64,000 bases of DNA from M3007 sp031398055 (lineage in GTDB: Bacteria > Bacteroidota > Bacteroidia > Chitinophagales > Saprospiraceae), in NCBI GenBank assembly GCA_031398055.1, contig JANNMS010000119.1, positions 1 to 64,000 on the forward strand, given 5' to 3'. The translations under genes were made by a program, and so were the position numbers. Shown one piece after another: positions 8,305 through 16,569 of the stretch. Each line of letters opens with the position of its first letter. Within the stretch, counting starts at the first letter, position 1. A model generated the notes under the pieces. The model was given only the letters and a program-made list of their open reading frames with translations. It ran no database searches and was not told the origin of the DNA.

Positions 8305-9918
8305 TCACTTATTCAAGTCGCTTAATTTAACTTTATAAGGCTTAGTCGTATAATTACTTGGGCTAAATGAAATAGAACCAGCAGTTTCTGCAACGATATA
8401 ATAATCCAAAACATCGTTTTCAGATTTACCATCAATTGCTGCGGAAAACATTTTCGCGCCCGTTGGCAAATCGCCGCCGGCATCTTCATTCATCGGAAGC
8501 ATTTGGTACGATTGATTTTGGTCAAACCGATAATAAATGGAAAGCCGTTTTGGAAAACGATTGGCTTGTGCTGTGATATTAAATGTATTGACCTTTTGCG
8601 CCTCAAATTTGCCGCGACCAGCGACCAACACATTCGTAATTTCAGCGGGCAAAGCCGTCAAATCTGGATGATTTTTGAGAAATTTCGAGCGTTTTTCCAT
8701 CAATTCGACGATGCCCGGGATTTTGCTGCGCTTGCCGATGGTCGTTTTCAAACTCGTCTGAAATTCGTCGAGCGAGTACTGTTTTGTCTGGTCATTTGAA
8801 TACGGGACGATTATCAAACCTTGCAATTCCGCCGCCCGTTTTTCGTACCAACCGTTGTCAAAATTCTCGGCCATAATTTGCCGCAAATGGCTGAGATAGA
8901 TTTTTTTGTACGTCGGGTCTTTCAATATCTGGCTGACCAGCGGCTTCAAAACATTGTCAGCATGCAACATCGGGTCGAGCCGCTGCAAATCTTTTAACTC
9001 CAAATCATTGCCCGCACCGATACTTTTAAAACTGCCAAAAGCCAAATTCAAATCCCACGAAATCGGCTGAAACCTGCCCCGACTGTCTTTGTACAAATAA
9101 TAATTTTGGCTGTAATTTCCCAAATAACTGTTCAAATTGACCATCGAATTGTTCAAAGCCAAAAACCAAAGTGTCGCATCGACATCCAAAACCGACTCCA
9201 AATTTTTCGGGTCTTTGTTCAAAATTCGTGTCATTTCCTGCAAATCTGACCATTTCGCGTCCGCATCGCCCTCAAAATTGTAGCGGTAGCATTCCAAATT
9301 TTGTTCATATTCCAAAGCCCCGAAAATCTTCGCCCGACAACCTTTCGGCGATTCACTTTGATATTCGACGCCTGCTTTGAAAAATGCATTTTCGGACGCG
9401 CCAATATGCTTTTTGCAAAAATCCGCGTCCACCGATTCCACATTTACGTACACCCCCAAATATTCATCGTTGACATATAAAGTCGTGTAACTCGCCTGCG
9501 GTGCGGCCACATATTTGCCCGCGATTTCATAAAAAAGCATCTCGCGCACCATGCTTGGGTCGCGGAGCGCGGACGACAATTTCAAATTCGAAAAACCTTG
9601 ATGATTGACCGCTGAGTCGCCCGCGTTCAATTTTATCTGAAACGGGTTGCGTTTCACACCCATTTGGTAAGAATTGTTGCCGCGGTACCGGATTCCCACG
9701 TTTTCGTAGGTTGCGCCGTCCACTTTTGCAGTGCCGGAAAGCATGCCGTCACCGTAAAGTCGCATCGAATCGAGCGCGTCGCCCCAATTTTTTGTGGAAA
9801 TGGTCAGCCGGATTTCGCCGACCGTTTTTGGGTCAAAAAGGGGCCGACCGGGCTGCGCGATTTGGCAAAAGATGCTCGTCGGCAGCAGGGAAATCAGGAA
9901 AAAATAGAATTTGTACAT
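8305..9918 (-). CDS. CotH kinase family protein (proximal copy)
   Basis: 537 residues, signal peptide about 1-19 (ending ILPTSIFCQ or nearby). The same landmarks as the downstream copy are present: GIRYRGNNSY, LSSALRDPSMVREMLFYE, NSMVNLNSYLGNYSQNYYLY and WDLNLAFGSF. A C-terminal beta-sandwich-like tail (about 450-537) resembles the CHU-type domains fused to secreted CotH proteins. A candidate promoter lies just upstream at 9949-9982. Two such genes in tandem suggest duplication with divergence, since long stretches between the motifs differ. A role in modifying a surface protein or polymer is inference. Confidence 0.85.
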   Translation of the reverse strand: MYKFYFFLISLLPTSIFCQIAQPGRPLFDPKTVGEIRLTISTKNWGDALDSMRLYGDGMLSGTAKVDGATYENVGIRYRGNNSYQMGVKRNPFQIKLNAGDSAVNHQGFSNLKLSSALRDPSMVREMLFYEIAGKYVAAPQASYTTLYVNDEYLGVYVNVESVDADFCKKHIGASENAFFKAGVEYQSESPKGCRAKIFGALEYEQNLECYRYNFEGDADAKWSDLQEMTRILNKDPKNLESVLDVDATLWFLALNNSMVNLNSYLGNYSQNYYLYKDSRGRFQPISWDLNLAFGSFKSIGAGNDLELKDLQRLDPMLHADNVLKPLVSQILKDPTYKKIYLSHLRQIMAENFDNGWYEKRAAELQGLIIVPYSNDQTKQYSLDEFQTSLKTTIGKRSKIPGIVELMEKRSKFLKNHPDLTALPAEITNVLVAGRGKFEAQKVNTFNITAQANRFPKRLSIYYRFDQNQSYQMLPMNEDAGGDLPTGAKMFSAAIDGKSENDVLDYYIVAETAGSISFSPSNYTTKPYKVKLSDLNK

Positions 9919-9948
9919 TGATTAATTTTCGATTGAAAAATGAAGGTG

Positions 9949-9982
9949 TAAAAGTATAAAAACGATGGGTGGCAAATGCAAA
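9949..9982 (-). promoter_or_regulatory. Candidate promoter of the CotH pair
   Basis: On the minus strand TACTTTTA (9949-9956) matches the TAnnTTTG -7 element at seven of eight positions. TTTG occurs upstream at 9973-9976 (spacer 16) and 9979-9982 (spacer 22). Neither spacing is ideal. The position, about 30 nt ahead of the ATG at 9918, is suitable. Confidence 0.35.
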
Positions 9983-10023
9983 CCCCACGTTTACGAAACT
10001 TAAAAAGTTTCGTAAACGTGGGG
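9983..10023. repeat. Perfect 19-bp palindrome with AAA loop
   Basis: Arms 9983-10001 and 10005-10023 are exact reverse complements (CCCCACGTTTACGAAACTT) around a 3-nt loop. There is no terminal T run. The architecture (long perfect stem, trinucleotide loop, TTTCG core) is shared with the hairpin at 58342-58374. It may end transcription of the small gene at 10033-10311 or be a REP-like element. Confidence 0.75.
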
Positions 10024-10032
10024 CTCGGCATT

Positions 10033-10311
10033 TCACAAAATGACCTCAAAAATTTCGTCGGGCTGCGGAAATCTGCGGGTCATTGCTTGCAATTTGGCTT
10101 GGTTCATGGATTTGAAATTTTCCAAAACGGCCTCCAAAAATGGTTCGTCCATCCAGTTTTTGATGGATTCGACGGAGGCGAGGCGTTCGTCTTGACCCAA
10201 TTTGAAAGTCAATTCGGAGCCTTCGTTTTCAAATTTCAGGCTCGTCCGACCGTCGTTTTTGAAGACGGAAATTTTTAAAAACGGGTGTTCGATGTTGCCG
10301 ATGATTCGCAT
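10033..10311 (-). CDS. Conserved small protein of unknown function
   Basis: 92 residues beginning MRIIGNIEHPFLKISVFK and ending PDEIFEVIL. Alternating beta-strand and helix patterns, an acidic KLGQDERL segment and a balanced composition look like a folded cytoplasmic protein, and I recall similar orphan proteins in Bacteroidota. The frame stays open upstream to 10644, but that extension overlaps the divergent gene at 10411 and reads like its antisense. The ATG at 10311 is therefore preferred. The function is not recognised. Confidence 0.65.
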   Translation of the reverse strand: MRIIGNIEHPFLKISVFKNDGRTSLKFENEGSELTFKLGQDERLASVESIKNWMDEPFLEAVLENFKSMNQAKLQAMTRRFPQPDEIFEVIL

Positions 10312-10410
10312 TTGATAAATAAAATTTACGCAGATTTCATTTAAAGAGTTTGGAATTCGACTTTTGCCAAGCCTTCCAAACGAACCGCAAAGTTTAAAAA
10401 TTGAAACAAT

Positions 10411-10872
10411 ATGAAACAGAAAGAACTGCTCGATTTCATGAAAACGCCAAAAGGAATTTTGGTTTTGTTTGCTGCGACGTTTTTGGTGTCGGCGGTGCTG
10501 GCCGTTTTTGTGGCTTTTAAACGACCTTTTTTTGAAAAATATATTCACGAAAAATATCCACCGACGACTGAATTGGCGGCCAAAATTTTGCGGGAATCGA
10601 AGGGCAAAACTGCGCTGCCCGAAAATTTGACCGCCGTCCAGCACGAAGCATTTTACGAAGCTTGGATGTCCGCGCCCGATACTTTGGGGGCCGATTTGCC
10701 GCGAAAAATGCTGTTCGCCGCGCCGGAAATTTATTTGGATAGAGCAAAAAGGACTTTGGTCGCGGGGGATTTTTCGCAGCGGGAAAAGGCACGGGAGTTT
10801 TTGAAAAGGTCGGGGAATCTGGCAGCAGCGGCGGTTTTGGAAATTGAAAAAAACGAACAGAAAATCGAGTAA
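10411..10872 (+). CDS. Single-pass membrane protein, unknown
   Basis: 153 residues. A short cytoplasmic N-terminus (MKQKELLDFMKTPKG) precedes one transmembrane helix at about 16-36 (ILVLFAATFLVSAVLAVFVA). A charged, helical soluble domain of about 115 residues follows, rich in Lys, Glu and Ala, with WMSAPDTLGADLPRK in the middle. There is no signal cleavage site, so a bitopic inner-membrane protein is likely. It is divergent from the small gene at 10311, with about 100 nt between starts, and is followed by a repeat-filled gap. No family is recognised. Confidence 0.6.
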   Translation: MKQKELLDFMKTPKGILVLFAATFLVSAVLAVFVAFKRPFFEKYIHEKYPPTTELAAKILRESKGKTALPENLTAVQHEAFYEAWMSAPDTLGADLPRKMLFAAPEIYLDRAKRTLVAGDFSQREKAREFLKRSGNLAAAAVLEIEKNEQKIE

Positions 10873-10935
10873 AATAGCCCCAATTCAAAAAGTAGAAAAG
10901 CAAAAGAAAAATTGAAAATGGTTCTAAAATGATTG

Positions 10936-11048
10936 CCAAAAGGTGCGTAGCACCGAGATATTTGAAACAAAATATTCCGGTGCTACGCACCTTTTGGTTA
11001 TTTTTCCATTCGTTTTCTACAAATATCTCGGTGCTACGCACCTTTTGA
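10936..11048. repeat. Triple GGTGCGTAGCACC palindromic repeat (REP-like)
   Basis: Three copies of a near-palindromic unit sit in the 284-nt gap 10873-11156. Copy 1 is at 10936-10963, copy 2 at 10978-10997 (inverted) and copy 3 at 11021-11048. The reverse complement of copy 1 and copy 3 agree at 27 of 28 positions, including the aaatatctc flank. Copy 2 has an attcc flank instead. The core GGTGC-GTA-GCACC is itself a hairpin. This is the head-to-tail layout of REP/BIME elements. Confidence 0.8.
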
Positions 11049-11119
11049 GTCAGCAACTTGCAATCAATTTTGAACCTTGAAAATAATACCTTCGCCTCTC
11101 AATTTTTGGGCTTGTCCAC

Positions 11120-11150
11120 TTCATTCCTGATTCCTCATCCCTCATTCCTT
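11120..11150. repeat. Pyrimidine-rich dispersed repeat (TCATCCCTCATTCC type)
   Basis: Degenerate iterations of tcattcc/tcatccc directly precede the methyltransferase ATG. A near-identical string occurs at 17311-17340. It is the reason an upstream in-frame TTG at 11058 is not accepted as a start, since the extra residues would encode this repeat. Confidence 0.5.
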
Positions 11151-11156
11151 AAAAAT

Positions 11157-11876
11157 ATGTCTTGGAAAAAATCAACTTTTTGGTTCTTCTTTCAATCAGT
11201 AAAATACGCGGGCAGTCTCGCTGATTTTCAAAAAATGTGGACGTTCAAAAACGAGTGGTTCGCTTCTTTTAAACACGGCAGAAATTCGGTAGCCGACGGG
11301 CAGGCGTGGCTCAATTTCCCGGCACTTGAATATTTGAAAAACTACCTGAGCGGCGACCATCGGGTTTTTGAATATGGCGGCGGCGGCTCGACTTTGTTTT
11401 TTGGAAATCGGGTAAAATTTGTTGCCACCGTCGAAAACGACCGCGATTGGTTTGCCATTTTGTCCGAAAAAATGAAAGCGAAAACCGACCAAAATTGGCA
11501 GGGATTTTTTCAGGAAGGCGAGCCGACCACGCCAAATCCAAAACGCAGCCCGGCAAATCCCGATGATTTTATGTCAAACGCGCCGGGGCATGCCGATTTG
11601 AGTTACGAAAAATATGTGAAAACCATCCACCAATTTCCGGAGTCGTTTTTTGATGTGGTTTTGGTGGACGGGCGGGCGCGGCCTTCGTGCATTTTTGAGT
11701 CGTTTTCGCATTTGAAACGGGGCGGTTTGTTGGTTGTGGATAATATGGAAAGGGATTATTACCACACGGCTGCGCGAGAATTATTTGCCCAAAAATTCAC
11801 AACAGAATTGGCTGGCTGCAAACCGATTCCCTACAGCCAAGATTTTGTAAACACGATGATTTTGAAAAAATTGTAA
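11157..11876 (+). CDS. Class I SAM-dependent methyltransferase-like protein
   Basis: 239 residues from the ATG at 11157. VFEYGGGGSTLFFGNRV (about 65-81) is the glycine-rich SAM-binding loop. VATVENDRDWF supplies the acidic residue that binds the ribose. FFDVVLVDGRARPSCIFES is motif post-I, and LKRGGLLVVDNMERDYY the next strand. The small acceptor region suggests a sugar or lipid-linked substrate, though this is weakly supported. The FkbM gene follows after 9 nt, so the pair is probably cotranscribed. It may act on the same surface-glycan chemistry as the clusters further right. Confidence 0.75.
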   Translation: MSWKKSTFWFFFQSVKYAGSLADFQKMWTFKNEWFASFKHGRNSVADGQAWLNFPALEYLKNYLSGDHRVFEYGGGGSTLFFGNRVKFVATVENDRDWFAILSEKMKAKTDQNWQGFFQEGEPTTPNPKRSPANPDDFMSNAPGHADLSYEKYVKTIHQFPESFFDVVLVDGRARPSCIFESFSHLKRGGLLVVDNMERDYYHTAARELFAQKFTTELAGCKPIPYSQDFVNTMILKKL

Positions 11877-11885
11877 GACTTTAAA

Positions 11886-12602
11886 TTGAAAAATCAATTT
11901 TTTAAACTATTAAAATCTCTAAATTTGAAATCAATTAAATTGTTTTTACTGAAAATTTTAGAACTTTTTCGATACAAAAAATCCTATTCCCAAGACGGCG
12001 AGGACGTGGCTTTGCTTGCTTTTTTTGAAAACAAAAAAGGCTACCGAGGTTTTTTTGTGGATGTAGGGGCGCACCATCCAACCCGGTTTTCGAACACGAT
12101 GCTTTTTTATAAAAAGGGTTGGCGTGGCATCAATATTGACCCGACGCCGGGAAGCATGCGGCTTTTTAATTTTTTCCGCAGCCGCGATAAAAACCTTGAA
12201 ATTGGCATTAGTTCGACGAGTGGGAACATGAAATTTCACTGTTTCAACGAGCCTGCATTGAATACATTTGACGAACAAGTGGCACAAGAAAGGAACACGG
12301 GAAATCCATACTTTGTTATAAAAACTGTTGATGTCCCGTTGTTTCCGTTGTCCGAAATTTTAACGGAAAATGTCCCGGCGGGTCAAAAAATAGACTTTAT
12401 TTCAATTGATGTGGAAGGGTTGGATTTGATGGTTTTGAAATCCAACGATTGGAAAAATTACGCCCCAGATTTTGTTTTGGTAGAAGATGTCAAGTTTTCG
12501 ATTCAGCATCCGACAAACTCGGAGATTTATAATTTCCTTGTTGAAAATGGTTATAAAATTGTCGTTGTTTTGAAACGCACCTTGATTTTTCAACGAAATT
12601 AA
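11886..12602 (+). CDS. FkbM family methyltransferase
   Basis: 238 residues. SYSQDGEDVALLAFF and FFVDVGAHHPTRFSNT are the opening blocks of the FkbM domain, with DVGAHHP as the SAM loop. FISIDVEGLDLMVLKSNDW is the conserved ID(V/I)EG strand. FkbM enzymes O-methylate sugars and other small hydroxylated substrates. The only start upstream of the domain that gives full length is TTG at 11886, and no ATG is in frame before residue 70 or so. A basic, hydrophobic N-terminus (1-35) may associate with the membrane. Confidence 0.85.
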   Translation: MKNQFFKLLKSLNLKSIKLFLLKILELFRYKKSYSQDGEDVALLAFFENKKGYRGFFVDVGAHHPTRFSNTMLFYKKGWRGINIDPTPGSMRLFNFFRSRDKNLEIGISSTSGNMKFHCFNEPALNTFDEQVAQERNTGNPYFVIKTVDVPLFPLSEILTENVPAGQKIDFISIDVEGLDLMVLKSNDWKNYAPDFVLVEDVKFSIQHPTNSEIYNFLVENGYKIVVVLKRTLIFQRN

Positions 12603-12612
12603 CCCATTCAAC

Positions 12613-15072
12613 ATGGAAAAGAATTCCTCAAAACGGCCTGCTCTATTTTGCCTTTTTATCTTTTTTTCCACCTTTTTATTTTCCCAAAAAGACACGGAGT
12701 TTTGGTTTGTCGCGCCCGAAATTTCGTACAATGTTCCCGGAAATTATTACGACCATCCGACTCAATTTGTAATTGGTGTTTATGAAAAACCTGCAATCGT
12801 TACGCTTTCTCAACCTGCAAATCCATCATTTTCCCCAAAAATATTGAATTTACAAGCCAATTCGAGCGGGACCTTTGTTATCAATACCAACGAAATTGAC
12901 TTTTTTGAAAACGACCCGCCGAATCAGGTTTTGAACAAGGGCGTTTTGATTCAATCCACCGCGCCGATTTCGGTTTATTATGAATTGGTGCCGACCTGCG
13001 GCTGCAATCCCGAATTTTTCGTTTTGAAAGGCAAAAATGCTTTGGGGACTAAATTTTTCGCGCCATTTCAAAACTTGATGCAAAATGGTTCGAATTACAC
13101 GCCTTTTCCAAAAAGTGCTTTTGATATTGTTGCAACAGAAAATAATACAGCAATTACTATCACTCCAACCAAAAATATTGTTGGACACGCCGCCGGGATT
13201 CCTTTCAACATAAATTTGAACAAAGGCCAAACGTATTCGGCCACCGCAACCAGCCAAATGGCCGCTGAACACCCGTCCGGCAGCAAAATTGTATCAAATA
13301 AACCCATCGCAATTACGGTAAAAGATGATTTATTGGAAGGCGACCCGCTTTTTGGCGGCACTTGCCGGGATGCTGTCGGCGACCAATTGATTCCGGTTGC
13401 AGGTTGTGGGACAAAGTATATTTTAAGAAAAGGAACATTAAACGGGACAGAAAAAGCATTTATAATAGGTACAGAAAACAATACCACACTCAGTTATGAT
13501 GGTTTGTGGTGGAGCATTATCAATGAAGGTGAAACAGTAGTTTGGGATATAAATTCGGTTCATTTTTTAGAAGCAACTGCGCCCGTTGTTGTGTGGCAAA
13601 TTTCTGGTTTTGGTTGCGAAGTTGGCGGTGCGGTTATTCCAACGATTGATTGTTCCGGTTCAAATTCTATTCGTTTTGTGCGTTCAACTGACGAGCCTTA
13701 TTTTTTAATGTTGATTACAGAAACTGTTAACCAAAACAGTTTTTTATTGAATGGAAGTGCTGCCCCGTTTTTGGGAAATGGTTCATTTTCAGTGGTTCCG
13801 GGAACGAACGGGGAGTGGGTCGCAGGGCTTTTCGATATGTCAAATTCCGGAATTTTGACTTTTGAATCCACCGAAATTTCTAATTCAACAGGGCTTTTTC
13901 ACATGGGAGTTATCAACGGAAGAGAGTCCGCGACGGGTTGCCGTTTTGGTTTTTTCTCAGATTTTGGTAAATATATTCGACGAGAATTGAGCACAGAATT
14001 TTGCCAAGGAGATACAATTCAAGTTAAAAATCTATCCATTTCAACGGAAGGGATTTTTTATGATACAATTTCGGGAATCCTAAAATGCGATAGTATTTTT
14101 AAAATTGAAGCCAAGTTTAGAAACTTATTCCAAACAAATAATCAAATCGAAACCTGTCCCGGCATCCCATTCATTTACAAAAACATCCCCCATTTTCCAC
14201 CCGCAACCATCCTCGACACTTTGATTTCGACAACAAATTGCGATACAATTTTAACGCTCGAAATCATTGCTTCCCCACTGATTTTCAAAAATGAAAGCCA
14301 TGAAATTTGCCCAAATTCGCTGTTCAATTATTTGGGAAATAATTACACCGCGCCAGCCACAATTATTGACACTATTTTTTCAACAACGGCTTGCGATACT
14401 TTATTGACAATAGAATTAACAACGATAGAATTTCCTATGATTGATAGAGAAATTTCACTTTGTCCCGGCGAAACGGTGGTTATTTCCAATAAAATTTATG
14501 ACCAACCAGGAATTGTAATGGATACAATTTCAGCAAAAATTGGCTGCGATACAATTCGCACAAATACAATCATTCAAAAACCATCGCCAGAAGACTTTCC
14601 GATACGCGATACTGTTGTTTGTGCGGGCGATAAAATCATTCTGACCAGCATTTATCCAAACACAACTTGGAACAATTCGACGGGCAGCCAGACTTTTGAA
14701 GCCACTGAACCGGGCATTATTTTGATAAATATGGTCAATGAATTTGGCTGTTCGCGCACCGATTCCGTCAATATTCGGGCGTGCTGCGGCGAGGATGGGA
14801 TTTTTGTACCCAATGTTTTTTCACCCAACGACGATGGGGTGAATGATTTTTTTAAACCACTTTTGGCGGAAAGATGCACCAGTTTTGAGTTTTCAGTTTT
14901 CGACCGCTGGGGCGAATTGATTTTCACCGGAACGGACGCTGGCAATGGTTGGAATGGAAAATTCCGGGAAAAACTCGCCCCGTCGGGCGTTTATATTTGG
15001 GTTTTGAATTACAAAACGGGTGTCGGCGGCGACAAAAAAACGGCAAAAGGTGATGTCGCTTTGGTTCGATAA
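12613..15072 (+). CDS. IgGFc-binding-like adhesin with type-B T9SS (CHU_C) sorting domain
   Basis: 819 residues. A signal peptide (about 1-24, ending FLFSQ) is followed by DTEFWFVAPE and a large beta domain (to about 455) of the IgGFc-binding N-terminal type (PVAGCGTKYI, AFIIGTENNTT, VVVWQISGFG). Four roughly 55-residue Cys-containing repeats follow (about 460-660, pattern xxCPGxxF...DTIxSTxxCDT), then an Ig/PKD-like module with paired Cys. From about 732 comes FVPNVFSPNDDGVNDFF...DRWGE...WNGK, the gliding-motility-associated C-terminal domain that directs type IX export and surface attachment. The role is cell-surface adhesion (inference). It starts 10 nt after the FkbM stop. Confidence 0.9.
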   Translation: MEKNSSKRPALFCLFIFFSTFLFSQKDTEFWFVAPEISYNVPGNYYDHPTQFVIGVYEKPAIVTLSQPANPSFSPKILNLQANSSGTFVINTNEIDFFENDPPNQVLNKGVLIQSTAPISVYYELVPTCGCNPEFFVLKGKNALGTKFFAPFQNLMQNGSNYTPFPKSAFDIVATENNTAITITPTKNIVGHAAGIPFNINLNKGQTYSATATSQMAAEHPSGSKIVSNKPIAITVKDDLLEGDPLFGGTCRDAVGDQLIPVAGCGTKYILRKGTLNGTEKAFIIGTENNTTLSYDGLWWSIINEGETVVWDINSVHFLEATAPVVVWQISGFGCEVGGAVIPTIDCSGSNSIRFVRSTDEPYFLMLITETVNQNSFLLNGSAAPFLGNGSFSVVPGTNGEWVAGLFDMSNSGILTFESTEISNSTGLFHMGVINGRESATGCRFGFFSDFGKYIRRELSTEFCQGDTIQVKNLSISTEGIFYDTISGILKCDSIFKIEAKFRNLFQTNNQIETCPGIPFIYKNIPHFPPATILDTLISTTNCDTILTLEIIASPLIFKNESHEICPNSLFNYLGNNYTAPATIIDTIFSTTACDTLLTIELTTIEFPMIDREISLCPGETVVISNKIYDQPGIVMDTISAKIGCDTIRTNTIIQKPSPEDFPIRDTVVCAGDKIILTSIYPNTTWNNSTGSQTFEATEPGIILINMVNEFGCSRTDSVNIRACCGEDGIFVPNVFSPNDDGVNDFFKPLLAERCTSFEFSVFDRWGELIFTGTDAGNGWNGKFREKLAPSGVYIWVLNYKTGVGGDKKTAKGDVALVR

Positions 15073-15074
15073 AA

Positions 15075-15617
15075 TCAAAACGGCAAGCCCAATTGCCTTG
15101 AATAAATCGATAAAATCGCAGAAATCCATCCAAAAAGTGTAATCCCAACCCCGATTACAGTCCACATAAAATAGTCGCGCTGGTTTCGGAATGCCTCGGT
15201 GAGTTGGTAGCCGTCGTTGTTTTCGAGTGCGGATTTTATTTTTACAGAGAATTGATAATTGAACCACTGCGCGACTAAAATTGCCGCGACGCCCACCAAT
15301 CCAACAATTGAAGATGCTTTTCCAGTCAATTCAGAAAGTGGGAGACTGAACGAATCGCCAAAATTTGGGCCGATAAAATAATCATTGACCACTCCCAGCA
15401 GATTTGATGCGACCGCTGCGACCGCCAAAAGATTTGCCCACTTGCTCATTTTTAACAACTTTTCAGTCAAAAATTCCGAAACGTGGAGGCGCGGCGGCGC
15501 GGCGATTTCTTCCTCAAAATCATTTTCAACCGCTTCGGTTTCGTCGTTTTGAACTGCTGGCAAATCGTTGGTGCCAGCATCAGGCATCTGCCGATTTTCT
15601 TCGTTTTTATTTTCCAT
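15075..15617 (-). CDS. DUF5362-like membrane protein
   Basis: 180 residues. An acidic, disordered N-terminus (about 1-45, rich in Glu and Asn) is followed by helices at about 60-80, 97-118 and 150-172. The segment between the second and third helices, ALENNDGYQLTEAFRNQRDYFMWT, matches ALENAYSNLLWFF in the neighbouring gene, so the two are paralogues. It ends 3 nt from the stop of the convergent adhesin gene. DUF5362 is my best family guess, and no function is known. Four-helix membrane proteins of this type may regulate or scaffold. Confidence 0.65.
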   Translation of the reverse strand: MENKNEENRQMPDAGTNDLPAVQNDETEAVENDFEEEIAAPPRLHVSEFLTEKLLKMSKWANLLAVAAVASNLLGVVNDYFIGPNFGDSFSLPLSELTGKASSIVGLVGVAAILVAQWFNYQFSVKIKSALENNDGYQLTEAFRNQRDYFMWTVIGVGITLFGWISAILSIYSRQLGLPF

Positions 15618-15646
15618 AAAAAATTGATTTAGAATGATTTAGGATC

Positions 15647-16108
15647 TTAAAATCCGCCACGGCCACTAAAAGCCGTTGCGACCGAAATAAAAATCAGGAT
15701 AAAACTGAGCCAGTAAATGATCCCCATAAATTGGAAAAACCAGAGCAAATTGGAGTAAGCATTTTCCAAAGAATTCTGATTGTTTTGGTCGGCGGCTTTT
15801 CGGATGCCGCGCGAGTATTTGTCCAACGAAATCCTGACTTTGTAAGCCACCCCGATCAAAAAAGCAAAAATCAAAATCACGCCAAAACTTTCGGCGATGC
15901 CAACTGAATTGCCTTTAATGATGGTCAGGGTCACTACAAAACCAATCGCCAATCCAGACACGACTACCATCGCCAAAGTGCTCAAAATCATTGTCCACCG
16001 AGCCGTTTCACGCCAATATCCGCGCATTTCTTCGGTGATTCGGATGCCTTGGCTCACGCCATCTTCGAAGGCAAAATCAGAATCGAGTGGCTGGAAGTTG
16101 TTGTTCAT
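15647..16108 (-). CDS. DUF5362-like membrane protein (paralogue)
   Basis: 153 residues from the ATG at 16108 (MNNNFQPLDSDFAF). Helices occur at about 35-62, 72-90 and 125-147, with a basic loop KVRISLDKYSRGIRKAA before the conserved N-x-x-SLENAYSNL motif. An upstream ATG at 16159 would add 17 basic and aromatic residues (MPYLVDRIFLFQ) that look unlike the paralogue, so it is rejected. It is the first gene of a two-gene minus-strand unit, divergent from iscX. Unknown function. Confidence 0.65.
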   Translation of the reverse strand: MNNNFQPLDSDFAFEDGVSQGIRITEEMRGYWRETARWTMILSTLAMVVVSGLAIGFVVTLTIIKGNSVGIAESFGVILIFAFLIGVAYKVRISLDKYSRGIRKAADQNNQNSLENAYSNLLWFFQFMGIIYWLSFILIFISVATAFSGRGGF

Positions 16109-16187
16109 CTTTGAAAATTTTTTTTGAAACAGAAAAATTCTGTCGACAAGGTATGGCATTCAGATAAAATGCAAAACCTTTGACCTA

Positions 16188-16205
16188 GATGATCAGTTGA
16201 TCATC
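16188..16205. promoter_or_regulatory. 8-bp palindrome in divergent intergenic region (possible operator)
   Basis: gatgatca (16188-16195) and tgatcatc (16198-16205) form a perfect dyad with a 2-nt centre, 31 nt upstream of the iscX ATG and 79 nt upstream of the divergent gene. TTTG occurs at 16179-16182. The dyad could be a repressor site, but no matching regulator is in the window. Confidence 0.3.
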
Positions 16206-16236
16206 ATTTACAATTAAACATTCATCAGAAAAGAAA

Positions 16237-16485
16237 ATGCCTTTTTTAGATTTTGACAATCACCCAATTTCATGGCCTGACCACGAAGACGTGGCAATGA
16301 AACTTTACGAACGTTTTGGCGATGATTTTAACGAAGGGAATATTTACCGAATCCGATTCACACAATTGATTGAATGGATTTTGGAAATCGAGAATTTCAC
16401 TGGTCGCCGCGAGGATTGCAACGAAGCTCACCTCGAACAAATTCAGGCAAAATGGGTGTACGAATGGCGGGCGGCAAACCGATAA
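16237..16485 (+). CDS. iscX: Fe-S cluster assembly protein IscX
   Basis: 82 residues. The sequence shows the IscX/YfhJ landmarks: ISWPDHEDVAMKLYERFGDDF near the start (W-x-D...IAxxLxexxxd), then IRFTQLIEWILEIENF and C-NEAHLEQIQAKWVYEW at the end. IscX is a small acidic iron-binding partner of IscS that modulates sulfur transfer. It is normally linked to an isc operon but here is alone between two minus-strand units. It is slightly longer than the E. coli protein (66 residues), mainly at the N-terminus. Confidence 0.85.
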   Translation: MPFLDFDNHPISWPDHEDVAMKLYERFGDDFNEGNIYRIRFTQLIEWILEIENFTGRREDCNEAHLEQIQAKWVYEWRAANR

Positions 16486-16507
16486 TTGAAATATTGGAAA
16501 ATTAGGT

Positions 16508-16562
16508 AAATGGTTATTGGGAAATTAGAAATGTCGAATAACCAATTTGCCAATAACCATTT
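16508..16562. repeat. Inverted repeat (AAATGGTTATTGG arms), possible terminator
   Basis: aaatggttattgg (16508-16520) and ccaataaccattt (16550-16562) are perfect 13-bp complements. The loop carries a third partial unit (gaataaccaattt). It lies between convergent iscX and ftsE and shares words with the 3183-3281 repeat. There is no T run. Confidence 0.6.
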
Positions 16563-16569
16563 TCGAAAA

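Noticed and set aside
10033..10644. Long version (203 codons) of the small minus-strand gene
   Set aside because: The first 110 or so residues read antisense to the gene at 10411. The ATG at 10311 gives a compact, protein-like 92-residue product.
10936..11048. CRISPR-like array
   Set aside because: There are only three units, in mixed orientation, with unequal spacers and no cas genes. They are palindromic REP-like repeats.
11058..11156. TTG-started N-terminal extension of the methyltransferase
   Set aside because: The extra 33 residues are encoded by a pyrimidine-rich repeat, and an ATG follows at 11157.
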